A stretch of 64,000 bases of DNA, taken from the NCBI RefSeq assembly GCF_005491205.1, contig NZ_CP028036.1:62001-126000 (forward strand). Reading direction: 5' to 3'. Origin of the DNA: Nissabacter sp. SGAir0207. Its GTDB lineage: Bacteria > Pseudomonadota > Gammaproteobacteria > Enterobacterales > Enterobacteriaceae. Made by a program: the position numbers and the translations under genes. Positions 1 to 7,680 of this stretch are shown one piece after another. Each line of letters starts with the position of its first letter. The first letter of the stretch is position 1. The notes beneath the pieces are model-generated. The model was not told where the DNA came from and searched no databases. It was given only the letters and a program-made list of their open reading frames with translations.

Positions 1-1021
1 ATTTGCGGTTACGGTGGCCGGTCTTGATGGTGGCGTGATAACGGGCCGGCGCGGTCAGGGTGTAGAACTCCCCCACGTAGCCCATTTCATTACAGATATT
101 TTCAAAGCCGCGGATACGCGTCATTAGCTCACAGCGCCGGATCGCCGGATTGGCAACACTGCCATCATATTTGTCGATAAGGCTGATGCGGTTGCCCTCC
201 TCGTCCTCCAGCTCCATGCCCTTGAGAAAGTCACGCGTGCGGCGCTTCTGCTCGCGCCACTCATGCACGGTCATGTTGCTGGCGTAGGGCGTCATCTTTT
301 TGCTGACGTTCGCGAGTGCGATGTGAATATGCTCGCGCCATTCTGCCGCCACGCGACGCAGCCGATTCAACCACCAACGATCCGACTTCATTTTCAGGAT
401 GGCCGGGGTCACTTCGTCTTCATTGAATAACTTGCCGGTCACACGTTCCCACTGCGGCGCATCCTGGCCCAGCAGGCGGGTGATGCGGGCGGCGGCCATA
501 TACATGCAGAACAGCACTTTGTAATCCGAGGCATGATGAGTCTCCTCGTTAACCTGGATCAGCTCGCTGGTAATGAAGTTGGCAATGTCGCCGGCCAGCA
601 GGTCAATGTCGGCGCGGGCCAAATCCGGCAGGCGGTTAAAACGGCGCATCAGTTGGATCAGCTGCACATCGGCGGTGGTGTTGGCCGGGCGCTGGAATGA
701 CGTTGCAGCAAAGTGCTGCGGATCATTCAGGGTCAGGCTGTACTTCTGGCTAATCAGCTCAAGGCGCGGCAATGTCCGCTCGACAAAGGTCTTCGTCAAG
801 TAGGCATTGGCTCGCTGAACTCCGTGCGTGCTCTCCAGCTCACTGGTGCGGCGGGTGACATCCAGCTTCACGATGTTGGGCTGCACGCTCAGCAGCGCCT
901 GCGCATGTGAAAGCGCCGCGATCATCTTGTCGCGGCGGTGGGTTTCCTGATGGGTCAGGTAAGGACTGGCGATGGCCTCCCGTGGCGCATTCCACGGGTA
1001 GGCATACTGTTGTTCGCTCAT
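1..1021 (-). CDS. Phage replication endonuclease gpA, N-terminal part
   Basis: Reading leftward from an ATG at 1021-1019, the frame stays open to base 1 (about 340 codons). The family (P2 gpA, about 760 residues) nicks the phage origin and starts rolling-circle replication. The conserved patch ending in FYTLTAPARYH, followed by GHRN, is visible at the left edge and marks the start of the metal-binding/catalytic region. The paired catalytic tyrosines would lie beyond the window. The start overlaps the stop of the zinc-finger gene by one base (TGATG), so translation is probably coupled. It is the last gene of the early operon seen here. Confidence 0.9.
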   Translation of the reverse strand, partial: MSEQQYAYPWNAPREAIASPYLTHQETHRRDKMIAALSHAQALLSVQPNIVKLDVTRRTSELESTHGVQRANAYLTKTFVERTLPRLELISQKYSLTLNDPQHFAATSFQRPANTTADVQLIQLMRRFNRLPDLARADIDLLAGDIANFITSELIQVNEETHHASDYKVLFCMYMAAARITRLLGQDAPQWERVTGKLFNEDEVTPAILKMKSDRWWLNRLRRVAAEWREHIHIALANVSKKMTPYASNMTVHEWREQKRRTRDFLKGMELEDEEGNRISLIDKYDGSVANPAIRRCELMTRIRGFENICNEMGYVGEFYTLTAPARYHATIKTGHRNRK

Positions 1022-1224
1022 CACCGGGCGTAGGCTTCGCGGGTTGCTTGGCAACTGACGCAGGTGACCACGCCCATTACTGCGCGGCGACGGGCTTCAG
1101 GGATCACGCCTTCACAATCTTCGCAGAAAAAAGCGCTGCTACGTTGCGGGCGGCTGATTGCCACGGCCAGGTGATGAGCCAAGTTTTCGGCGACTTGCTG
1201 TTGAGCCAGATCCATTGTGTCCAT
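1021..1224 (-). CDS. TraR/DksA-type C4 zinc-finger protein
   Basis: This 67-residue protein carries the two CxxC knuckles of the TraR/DksA family (CEDCEG and CVSC, residues about 34-57). Small phage relatives are thought to act on host RNA polymerase through its secondary channel, like TraR. In P2-like phages a member of this family regularly sits just upstream of gpA, as here. Its ATG overlaps the stop of the DUF2732 gene by one base and its stop overlaps the gpA start, giving a tightly coupled cassette. The role in this phage is inferred from the family only. Confidence 0.85.
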   Translation of the reverse strand: MDTMDLAQQQVAENLAHHLAVAISRPQRSSAFFCEDCEGVIPEARRRAVMGVVTCVSCQATREAYAR

Positions 1225-1457
1225 CAGTGCAGCTCCGCCGCCTGAAGGTTAATGCGCTCGGCTTCAGCGCGCAGCAGCTCTGCCGCCTCAACATAACTCA
1301 ACTGGCGTGAGGTGATGCGCGCCGCCAGGCTGTCGAGTCTGGCCGCCATTGCTTCGGCGCGGTTGCGGCGCTCATCAAGGCGGGTCTGCTCAAGCAGGTT
1401 AAAAAACCCTGCATCATCATTACCGGTTTCAATATTCAATACTTGTTTATTACGCAT
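1224..1457 (-). CDS. DUF2732 family phage protein
   Basis: A 77-residue, mostly helical, charged protein with the pattern FFNLLEQTRLDERRNRAEAMAARLD in its first half and an LSYVEAAELLR segment near the C-terminus, which resembles the small DUF2732 proteins of P2-like early operons. No enzymatic motif is visible and no function is known. It lies between the DUF5347 gene (64 bp upstream) and the zinc-finger gene, which overlaps its stop by one base. It is probably co-transcribed from the early promoter upstream of cox. Confidence 0.75.
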   Translation of the reverse strand: MRNKQVLNIETGNDDAGFFNLLEQTRLDERRNRAEAMAARLDSLAARITSRQLSYVEAAELLRAEAERINLQAAELH

Positions 1458-1521
1458 GTTATTTTCCTGAATTTTGGCAATAGAATGCCCGGCGAGTTAA
1501 CGCCATTATTTAAATTTGGGG

Positions 1522-1863
1522 TTAATTAGGGAGTGATAACCGCTTAGGGAATAAACTCACAACTGCACGAAAATGGTTCATTGCACGGATAAGCGCGGCC
1601 TTTTCATCAGTGGTCAGCTCACTGTATGCAACGTCGTGGCGCTCGGTTTTAATATTTGCCAGATAAAAAATAGCGCTCAATGCTCTTTTATTATCTTGGT
1701 AATTAATATCGGTCACATCACGCATCTCAGCGAAAAAGCGCGCAATACTTTTCTCATTATCACAGCCCCACAGGGTCGCACGTAATGACGCCACTTTATT
1801 TAAACCGGCGGCACGCTCTCCGGCGCTCATTTCCACAAGGGCGGCAGCAGCTTCAATAGCCAT
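1522..1863 (-). CDS. DUF5347 family phage protein
   Basis: The start at 1863 gives 113 residues beginning MAIEAAAAL. It is preferred over an upstream in-frame ATG at 1956 because AAAGGAAT precedes it at good spacing and the homologous region begins there. The body (ERAAGLNKVASLR, FFAEMRD, ELTTDEKAALIRAMNHFRAVVSLFP) matches DUF5347 proteins of enterobacterial P2-like phages. Function is unknown. The 5' end overlaps the last 37 bp of the Fil-like gene in another frame. Confidence 0.8.
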   Translation of the reverse strand: MAIEAAAALVEMSAGERAAGLNKVASLRATLWGCDNEKSIARFFAEMRDVTDINYQDNKRALSAIFYLANIKTERHDVAYSELTTDEKAALIRAMNHFRAVVSLFPKRLSLPN

Positions 1864-2018
1864 GATGATTCCTTTATTTTCGCATTGCGATGCTGGGTGA
1901 GAGTGGTTTGTTGCCAGGCGGGGTGCCAGCGCTTGCCTTGCTTCCCCATGATCCAACCGTGACCATAAGAGGGTGACGGGCTTTGCCGCGTTAATAACGG
2001 CGCAATTGAGATGGGCAT
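1827..2018 (-). CDS. Phage filamentation protein Fil family (DUF2724)
   Basis: A 63-residue protein with the signature RQSPSPSYGHGWIMG followed by KRWHP, typical of the Fil/DUF2724 family of P2/186 phages. Phage 186 Fil inhibits cell division when expressed and gives filamentous cells. Here the gene lies directly downstream of cII (5 bp) and runs 37 bp into the DUF5347 gene. The C-terminal 20 residues are less conserved-looking. The match is from memory of the motif. Confidence 0.7.
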   Translation of the reverse strand: MPISIAPLLTRQSPSPSYGHGWIMGKQGKRWHPAWQQTTLTQHRNAKIKESSWLLKLLPPLWK

Positions 2019-2023
2019 AGTGA

Positions 2024-2533
2024 TTAACTTAATCCCACGGTTGCGCCAAGGCCGGTAATGGCGTCCATCGTTGAGGCCATCGTGGGATTGGCCTGAATAC
2101 GGGCCTGTACGGCCAGGGCCGCTAATGTCAGGCAGCGAATACCGCTGTTCACATTCTGAAGTAGACTACGCTTACATTTTTCAGTCAGGCGCTCGGTATT
2201 AATGGCACCCGCTGCAAGCTGGCCGATTTCTGCGGTGGCCTTCATGACATAAACAGGCAGCTTCTCGTTGGCCATCTCATTAACCGGCACACATGGCAGG
2301 CATTGAAGCTGGGCCAGAAAGCCGTCAACCAGCGTTGCATCCTCGGTAATGTCCGTGAGCTTCATCACCTCAACAGCGGTTAACTGGTGCGGCTGCTCTG
2401 GGTTGAGCTTATTGCGCAGCGTCTGGGTGTGCATCCCGGCACGCTTAGCCAGATCGGCCATGTTATGTGCTAAAGCGAATTTGCGACACGCATCATCGAA
2501 ATGTGATTGGGTGGAAATCCTAAAATCAAACAT
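2024..2533 (-). CDS. Phage regulatory protein CII (186/P2 type)
   Basis: This 169-residue protein has an N-terminal helix-turn-helix (about residues 20-60, including MADLAKRAGMHTQTLRNKLNPEQP). The C-terminal half is helical, with ITEDATLVDGFLAQLQ. In phage 186 CII activates the promoter that first establishes cI transcription. The position, second in the leftward operon after cox, fits. The stop lies 5 bp from the Fil start. Confidence 0.85.
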   Translation of the reverse strand: MFDFRISTQSHFDDACRKFALAHNMADLAKRAGMHTQTLRNKLNPEQPHQLTAVEVMKLTDITEDATLVDGFLAQLQCLPCVPVNEMANEKLPVYVMKATAEIGQLAAGAINTERLTEKCKRSLLQNVNSGIRCLTLAALAVQARIQANPTMASTMDAITGLGATVGLS

Positions 2534-2564
2534 ATCCTTACTTCCCCTATTCCCTTAGTGTGAA

Positions 2565-2828
2565 TCAAACACCGATAATGAGTTGAAAGCGAGAATGACC
2601 TAGCGATTTGCGTAACTGTTCTTCTTTCCAGCGCGCATAGTAAATGCGAATGGGGCCGCCAGCCTTCTTACAGCCCTTTCGGATAACGCGTGGTTCGATT
2701 GGTAAACAAGGATTATCGCCAGTAGTCCAGCGGTAAACAGTACGCTCAGAGACGCCTTCTAACTCTGCGAACTGTCGCAGAGAAACGATAGGAGCGGGTA
2801 GTTTGATGATTGCGATTTCAGATGCCAT
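2565..2828 (-). CDS. Cox/Apl-family excisionase and repressor
   Basis: An 87-residue protein with a winged-helix/MerR-like head (SLRQFAELEGVSERTVYRWTTG) and a basic tail (KKAGGPIRIYYARWKEEQLRK). P2 Cox and 186 Apl bind rows of short direct repeats spaced 10-11 bp. They repress the lysogenic promoter and direct excision at attP. It is the first gene leftward from the switch region. Rows of roughly 10-bp-phased boxes occur at both sites where such a protein should bind (2867-2912 and 4545-4601), which supports the call. Confidence 0.88.
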   Translation of the reverse strand: MASEIAIIKLPAPIVSLRQFAELEGVSERTVYRWTTGDNPCLPIEPRVIRKGCKKAGGPIRIYYARWKEEQLRKSLGHSRFQLIIGV

Positions 2829-2957
2829 GATGCATTATTCCCCGTTTGACAATTTTTAACCTTTACTTGCCACTGTTTGCCAACTTTTGCCATCAGCGGA
2901 CTCCACTTGCGTCAAAATTTACTACCAATTTCCTAATTGGTCAACTTGGATTAGACA
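2829..2957. promoter_or_regulatory. Prophage lysis-lysogeny switch with phased TTGCCA boxes
   Basis: This is the divergent control region between cox (left) and cI (right). Three identical hexamers TTGCCA start at 2867, 2877 and 2887, exactly one helical turn apart, and a weaker TTGCGT starts at 2907. Such rows are the usual layout of Cox/Apl operators. AATTTCCTAATTGG near 2927-2940 contains a short imperfect dyad that could be part of a CI site. Promoter hexamers are not assigned. Confidence 0.65.
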
Positions 2958-3548
2958 ATGAAATTCGATACTTCAAATCTGGACAACGTGAAAATCTTAG
3001 ATCGGATCTGCTCGGTGTATGGCTTCCATCAGAAGATACAGCTTGCGAATCATTTCGAGATTGCAGCTAGTTCCCTATCGAATCGCTACACCAGAGGGAA
3101 CATTTCCTACGATTTCGCAGCACTTTGCGCGCTTGAAACTGGCGCAAGCTTACTGTGGATTCTGACGGGTAAAGGCGAACGTTTTGAAGGAGAAGGAGTA
3201 GTAAATGATGACGGCAGTGAGTTTGCTGAACTTCAAAAGTTCACATTAAGTGAAGGAAAGTTGGTTAAAGATAGCCTTTTCTGCATTGACCGTAGCGTTA
3301 TTGGTAAAGCTAATGCTCAAATCATATGCGTTTCCTCGGAACACAATCTTCACCTTGTAGAGGAAACCACTGTTATCTCAGATGGTATGAAGCTAGTTGA
3401 TATTGGCGGCACCATATGCATTCGAGAGTTAACAGTGTTGCCAGGTCAAAAAGTACACGTTACTGGTGGAAAGGTATCATTTGACTGCGCCTTTGATGAC
3501 ATCAAAACCCTAGGTAGGGTTATAGGCATATACAGCGAGTTGAGTTAA
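2958..3548 (+). CDS. Phage repressor CI (186 type)
   Basis: 196 residues. The N-terminal helix-turn-helix (about residues 10-70: LDRICSVYGF, LANHFEIAASSLSNRYTRGN, ALETGASLLWILTGKG) matches the CI repressors of 186-like phages. The C-terminal half (about 95-196) looks like the oligomerisation domain of that family, without an obvious self-cleavage site. It keeps the lytic operon off and is transcribed with int: the TAA stop overlaps the integrase ATG (TAATG). It appears intact, so the lysogen may be immune to related phages. Confidence 0.88.
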   Translation: MKFDTSNLDNVKILDRICSVYGFHQKIQLANHFEIAASSLSNRYTRGNISYDFAALCALETGASLLWILTGKGERFEGEGVVNDDGSEFAELQKFTLSEGKLVKDSLFCIDRSVIGKANAQIICVSSEHNLHLVEETTVISDGMKLVDIGGTICIRELTVLPGQKVHVTGGKVSFDCAFDDIKTLGRVIGIYSELS

Positions 3549-4570
3549 TGACGATCCGTAGAAATGCAGAAGGTGGTTGGGTTTGCGAAATTTACCCTAA
3601 CGGGCGCGATGGTAAACGTATTAGAAAAAAGTTTGCGACTAAAGGAGAGGCGATTGCATTCGAACAATATTCAGCACATCAGCCTTGGCAGGGCGAAAAA
3701 GAAGAACGCCGTACAGTCAAAGATCTTGTAGATGCTTGGTATAAATCTCACGGGGTGACATTGAAGGATGGGTTAAACCGTCAATCAGCAATGCATCATG
3801 CTTTTGAGTGCATGGGTGAGCCGCTCGCTGTTGATTTCAATGCTCAGATGTTCACACGTTATCGGCAGAGACGTCTTGTGGGTGACTTCCCCCGTTCGAA
3901 TAGAGTTAAGGAAGTTTCACCTCGTACCCTTAATTTAGAGCTGGCTCATTTTAGAGCAGTCTTCAATGAGCTATCTAGATTAGGAGAGTGGAGCGGGGAG
4001 AATCCTTTAAAAAACGTCCGCCCTTTCCGCATTCAAGAGATGGAAATGGCATGGCTGACAACAGAGCAAATTGATATTCTACTTAATGAATGTCGAAAGT
4101 CTGATCAACCAGATTTAGAGGCAGTGGTAAAAGTGTGCCTGGCAACAGGTGCGCGCTGGTCTGAAGCTGAAAGCATGAAAAAAACGCAGCTTTCAAAATA
4201 CAAAATTACTTTCACTAACACCAAAGGCCGTAAAAATAGGTCTGTACCTATTAGCCCTAGATTATATGAGTCATTACCCAATCGGAACGCGCGCCTTTTT
4301 AGTGATTGTTACGGTGCCTTTCGGTCGGCCCTTGCGCGCACAGGAATTGAACTACCAGCGGGCCAGCTTACACACGTTCTGAGGCATACCTTTGCATCTC
4401 ACTTCATGATGAACGGGGGTAACATTTTAGTATTGCAACGAATTCTGGGACACACTGACATCAAGATGACGATGCGTTACTCCCACTTTGCGCCTGATCA
4501 TTTAGAGGATGCTGTAAAGCTTAATCCCCTTGATACAGAGTGGCGGCAAAATGGCGGCAAAACTGGCTAA
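3548..4570 (+). CDS. int: P2-family tyrosine integrase
   Basis: 340 residues. The N-terminal arm-binding part carries the usual MTIRRNAEGGWVCEIYPNGRDGKR start. The catalytic domain retains Arg203 (TGARW), His276-xx-Arg279 (HVLRH), His302 (LGHTD) and the nucleophile Tyr311 (MRYSHF), so the enzyme looks active. The P2 pattern of int at the attachment end, translated with cI by a one-base overlap, is kept. The last 30 bases of the gene already contain GGCAAA boxes of the attachment region. Confidence 0.93.
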   Translation: MTIRRNAEGGWVCEIYPNGRDGKRIRKKFATKGEAIAFEQYSAHQPWQGEKEERRTVKDLVDAWYKSHGVTLKDGLNRQSAMHHAFECMGEPLAVDFNAQMFTRYRQRRLVGDFPRSNRVKEVSPRTLNLELAHFRAVFNELSRLGEWSGENPLKNVRPFRIQEMEMAWLTTEQIDILLNECRKSDQPDLEAVVKVCLATGARWSEAESMKKTQLSKYKITFTNTKGRKNRSVPISPRLYESLPNRNARLFSDCYGAFRSALARTGIELPAGQLTHVLRHTFASHFMMNGGNILVLQRILGHTDIKMTMRYSHFAPDHLEDAVKLNPLDTEWRQNGGKTG

Positions 4571-4642
4571 CTGTGGCAAATCGATTGTATATACTGGCAA
4601 TATAAGCCCATGAAAAACAACGTAAACTATTGATTTTCCGTT
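4541..4642. other. Prophage attachment end with phased GGCAAA boxes
   Basis: From the 3' end of int onward, GGCAAA-type hexamers start at 4545, 4556, 4565 (GGCTAA), 4575 and 4596 (GGCAAT). That is about 10-11 bp apart, then two turns. They are the reverse complement of the TTGCCA boxes in the switch region, which suggests one protein (Cox/Apl) binds both. The crossover core must lie between about 4571 and the GGDEF coding sequence at about 4631. It cannot be delimited from one end alone. Confidence 0.6.
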
Positions 4643-5395
4643 GTGCCTATAAGAACCAGTTATCCGTTGGTGGTGGCGGTTGGGCTGGATAAGAGCGTAT
4701 TGAAACGCCAGTGGCTCAAAAATAATATCGCTATCCTGTTTCCCAATATCTTGCTGCTGCTGACCGTGGTGCTGTTGGGCCGCCTGATGCTGAAGCAGTT
4801 CCGCAAAACGCTCGAGCATCGGCAGGAGCTGTTACTGGCGCGGGATGAGCTGACGCGCGCCAACCTGACACTGCGCGATCTGGCGTTGATTGACGGGCTG
4901 ACCGGATTGGGCAATCGCCGCCAGTTTGATATCTGTCTGGAGCAGAGTCTGGCCCGTGCGTCCCTGACCGGGGAGCCAGTTTCCTTGATCATGTGTGATA
5001 TCGATTTTTTCAAAAGCTACAATGACAGCCGAGGCCACGTTGCCGGGGATGAGTGCCTGAAAAGAGTGGCAGATATATTGAAATACTTGCCGCGCCGTAG
5101 CACTGACATTGTTGCCCGCTACGGGGGTGAGGAGTTCGCGCTGATCCTGCCGGCCACCGACATTGAGGCTGCCGAACAGCTGGCGCAACGTATTCTGGCG
5201 ACCATCCGTCAGGCGGCGCTGCCGCACCATGCCTCGCTGTTACCGGAGAAGATCATTACGCTCAGTGCCGGTATCAGTACCTCTATTACTGGCAGTGATG
5301 CCCTGACACTTAAGCAGTCCGCAGACGCCGCGCTCTATACCGCCAAGCGCTCGGGGCGCAATTGCATTGTCAGTGCTTGGGACAGAATTTCATGA
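4643..5395 (+). pseudogene. Diguanylate cyclase cut at its 5' end by the prophage
   Basis: The readable part begins near the end of a periplasmic sensor domain (SYPLVVAVGLDKSVL is the usual last strand of dCACHE sensors). It then has one membrane helix (about residues 28-50), a short coiled linker and a full GGDEF domain with GGEEF at about residue 161 and an upstream RxxD-like inhibitory segment. Family members have an additional N-terminal membrane helix and a complete sensor, which are missing. The frame opens at a stop at 4631, directly beside the prophage end. The GTG at 4643 may be only the first in-frame start codon. The missing 5' part should lie beyond the other prophage end. Confidence 0.78.
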
Positions 5396-5404
5396 GTCAA
5401 AATT

Positions 5405-5481
5405 GCACCCAATAAATACTAATAATGCACCATATTGGTACTAAAAAGGCATCTTTAGGATGCCTTTTTGATTCCTGCAAG
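5405..5481. repeat. Degenerate 11-bp tandem array (7 units)
   Basis: The sequence divides without gaps into seven 11-base units starting at 5405, 5416, 5427, 5438, 5449, 5460 and 5471. Each starts with a pattern close to purine-pyrimidine-purine-Y-Y, for example GCACCATATTG, GTACTAAAAAG and ATGCCTTTTTG. The same unit type recurs at 23812-23921, 23973-24082 and 26250-26337. It includes the terminator hairpin at 5443-5469 but extends well beyond it. No function is known to me. Confidence 0.6.
5443..5469. terminator. Bidirectional rho-independent terminator
   Basis: A perfect 11-bp stem (AAAAAGGCATC at 5443-5453 with its complement at 5459-5469) closes a 5-base loop. It ends in a T tract on either strand. 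It lies between the convergent GGDEF remnant and the MarR-GNAT gene. Confidence 0.85.
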
Positions 5482-5503
5482 TTGGGGCCGTTATCGCGCT
5501 TGA

Positions 5504-6454
5504 TCAGGTGGTGGAGCGGGTAAATTGCTGCTCCAACATGCTGTTGCCCCACTGGTCGCCTTGCCACTCTTTTGTCAGCGTGAAGCCAAAGGACTCATAG
5601 AGTCGGCGGGCAGCATTCAGGCCGCTGAACGTCCATAAATGCACGGCGGAGAACCCGCGCTGGTCACAGAAGGCCATCGCTTCAGCCAGCAGTTTTCTGC
5701 CCACGCCACCCCCTTGGCACCCCTCATCCAGAATAAACCAGCGCAGGTGCGCTTCATTGTTACCTAAGTCTTCACCATCAATCGCCACTGACCCGACAAT
5801 CTGGCCACGATGAATTGCCAGCCAGATATTATTGTCTGCGGCCTCCAGACGGCCAGCAAACTCCGCCAGACCCGAAGCCACCTTACCTTCAAAGAAATGC
5901 CCAAAACCATGATGCCTGGCGTAGTAGCGGCCATGCATCTCGGCAATCCGGCCAATCATGCCCGGCTGATAACCGGCCTGAATTGTTATGCCAGCCGGCA
6001 CGGGAGAAGCAGGTTCATCCCGACAGGCTTTCAAGGCTTGTGCGTAGGCCGCCAGCCCTTGGGCGACGGAGTGCTGCTGGGCGGCATCCAGATGTGCCAA
6101 GGCGTCAAGCACTCGCATAGAGCCATAGTCATTGATGCGGGCAACCGTCTCACGGCCTTTGGGGGTCAGCTGAAGCTGTTTGAGGCGGGCATCATCTGGC
6201 GCAGCAACTTCTTCAATTTCCCCACACTGGATCAATTTGCTGAGCATCCGGCTGACGCTGGACTTCTCAAGCCCAAGTAACTGCACCAGCTGCACGGCCG
6301 TCATGGCCGTATGGCTCTCTATTTCTAGCAAGGCATGGACGGCAGAGGGAGAGTAGGGGGTTGCCGCCAGAGTGGCATTCATAAATCCTAACTCACGCAC
6401 CATCAGGCGTGAAGAGACTCGGATATGTTCTACAACCAGTTGATTAGAGGACAT
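5504..6454 (-). CDS. MarR-family regulator fused to GNAT acetyltransferase
   Basis: Start 6454 (MSSNQLVV) is chosen over an upstream in-frame ATG because GAAGG precedes it and the MarR homology begins there, giving 316 residues. Residues 1-145 are a winged-helix MarR domain (LVQLLGLEKSSVSRMLSKLIQCGEIEE as the recognition helices and wing start). Residues 155-316 are a GNAT fold with the acetyl-CoA loop (QGGGVGRKLL) and a typical C-terminal GFTLTKEW strand. The fusion is a known architecture, but target and substrate are not known. A perfect inverted repeat 14-35 bases upstream of the ATG suggests autoregulation. Confidence 0.88.
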   Translation of the reverse strand: MSSNQLVVEHIRVSSRLMVRELGFMNATLAATPYSPSAVHALLEIESHTAMTAVQLVQLLGLEKSSVSRMLSKLIQCGEIEEVAAPDDARLKQLQLTPKGRETVARINDYGSMRVLDALAHLDAAQQHSVAQGLAAYAQALKACRDEPASPVPAGITIQAGYQPGMIGRIAEMHGRYYARHHGFGHFFEGKVASGLAEFAGRLEAADNNIWLAIHRGQIVGSVAIDGEDLGNNEAHLRWFILDEGCQGGGVGRKLLAEAMAFCDQRGFSAVHLWTFSGLNAARRLYESFGFTLTKEWQGDQWGNSMLEQQFTRSTT

Positions 6455-6467
6455 GGAAAACCTTCGC

Positions 6468-6489
6468 TGTATTATTGTTGTATAATACA
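6468..6489. promoter_or_regulatory. Operator of the MarR-GNAT gene
   Basis: TGTATTAT at 6468-6475 and ATAATACA at 6482-6489 form a perfect 8-bp inverted repeat with a 6-bp spacer, immediately upstream of the ribosome-binding site. Size and place fit a MarR dimer site. Binding by the adjacent protein is inferred. Confidence 0.7.
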
Positions 6490-6567
6490 ACCATTTTAAC
6501 AGGAAGATTGTCAATGCCCTGTTTTGTTTCCCAGTAGGAACAGAGTGGCCTACTGACAGAGCTGCAT

Positions 6568-7299
6568 TCAGGCCGCCGGTGGGGCAACCGCCGCCGTGAC
6601 AAAGTCCTGCATCAGGCGGGTCGCGTGGGGCGTGCCACCTAATGCCTGCAAGAGTGCGTCTGGATCTTTGCCTTCCGCACGCAACAGATCGGCGCGCATG
6701 GTGATCACGGCAGCCAGTATCTCGGCAGTGAATTCTGGGTGGAACTGGGTGGAGAGGGCGTACGGCCCATAACGGACAATCTGGAAAGCATCGTGATCGG
6801 AATCTGCCAGTGCTTCGGCACCGGGGGGTAAACGGATGATACTCTGCATATGCGTCAGGTGTGCGGCAAAGCGTGGGGGCAAGCCAGAGAGCATTGGGTC
6901 ACTTTTCGCCTCTGGTCGCAGGCGGATCTGGTGGCAGCCAATCTCACGCCCCCTTGGGTGATAATCCACCTCACCACCCAGTGCATGTGCCATCAGTTGA
7001 TGGCCATAGCAGACCCCAAACAGCGGCATATTGATGGCCATCGCGGCACGGATCCACTCGGCAGTGCGTTCACTCCAGGGAAGGCGTTCCGTTACCATTG
7101 CCCACGATCCAGTGATGATAGCGACTCTGCGGGCATCGGGTGGGGGCAGGGGATCCCCTTCAAACACCCGGACAACCTGAACGGACGCGGGTTCGCACGC
7201 CAACGCACGGGTAAACCACACTGGCAGATCGCCATGGGCAGTGCGGATAGTCTCTGGAGGGGTACCAACCTGGATAAGCAGTAGAGAGGCGGATTCCAT
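6568..7299 (-). CDS. Class I glutamine amidotransferase family protein
   Basis: 243 residues with the GATase1 fold. The nucleophile elbow is GVCYGHQ with Cys97, the His-Glu pair is in STQFHPEF near residue 190, and an ITGS oxyanion strand lies near residue 62. Family members hydrolyse glutamine or gamma-glutamyl compounds, and stand-alone members often lack an identified partner. No synthetase partner lies nearby. It is transcribed toward the MarR-GNAT gene with about 110 bp between them and may have its own promoter in the long upstream gap. Confidence 0.85.
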   Translation of the reverse strand: MESASLLLIQVGTPPETIRTAHGDLPVWFTRALACEPASVQVVRVFEGDPLPPPDARRVAIITGSWAMVTERLPWSERTAEWIRAAMAINMPLFGVCYGHQLMAHALGGEVDYHPRGREIGCHQIRLRPEAKSDPMLSGLPPRFAAHLTHMQSIIRLPPGAEALADSDHDAFQIVRYGPYALSTQFHPEFTAEILAAVITMRADLLRAEGKDPDALLQALGGTPHATRLMQDFVTAAVAPPAA

Positions 7300-7680
7300 C
7301 GTTATTATGCTCCATGAGTGAAGGGGAAACCTGATAATCAGCCTAACAAAACTCAGGCTGGCTTCACTATGCGATTTTGTTTAACTCAGAGGGGCAAAAA
7401 ACAGGAAATGAAACGACCGTGGAAGGGCAGGGGAAAATAATTGAAAGCAGTTCCAGCCCTATTTCTTGCGACCTGTGTCACGGTAACGAAATAATCCTTG
7501 GGGATTGTTCGTTAAAGAAAGAGAGCTGGAATATCAGATTAGGGTAAATCTGCGATTAAGCATCCTGGGTAGCCTGTTGGCCGCCAAAACATGGCGTCCT
7601 GAATATCATCTCCTGTTACCCGTTGATGGCGTGTCTATGAAACACACGTTATCAAAGCCAGGTAAGAGACGGCCTTTTTA
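7300..7680. other. Intergenic gap, no gene seen
   Basis: 381 bp between two leftward genes. I see no conserved protein on either strand. A short dyad (GTGT-CTATGAA-ACAC) lies near 7630-7645, and a run of pyrimidines closes the right end over the stop of the RHH gene. The amidotransferase promoter should lie in the left part. A plasmid partition site could be hidden here but no repeats show it. Confidence 0.5.

Larger units (their letters stand above)
1..4640. mobile_element. P2/186-like prophage, early and lysogeny end (partial)
   Basis: Gene order is typical of P2/186 phages. Rightward CI repressor and integrase face a leftward early operon of Cox, CII, Fil, small phage proteins and the replication protein gpA. 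The element continues beyond the left edge of the window, so structural genes are not seen. The right boundary lies between the integrase stop at 4570 and the truncated GGDEF gene that starts reading at about 4631. AT content rises in the CI/int part relative to the flanking host DNA. No tRNA sits at this end. The exact attachment core cannot be fixed without the other prophage end. Confidence 0.9.

Noticed and set aside
4571..4642. tRNA gene as prophage integration target
   Set aside because: No cloverleaf-like sequence is present; the target is a GGDEF coding region.
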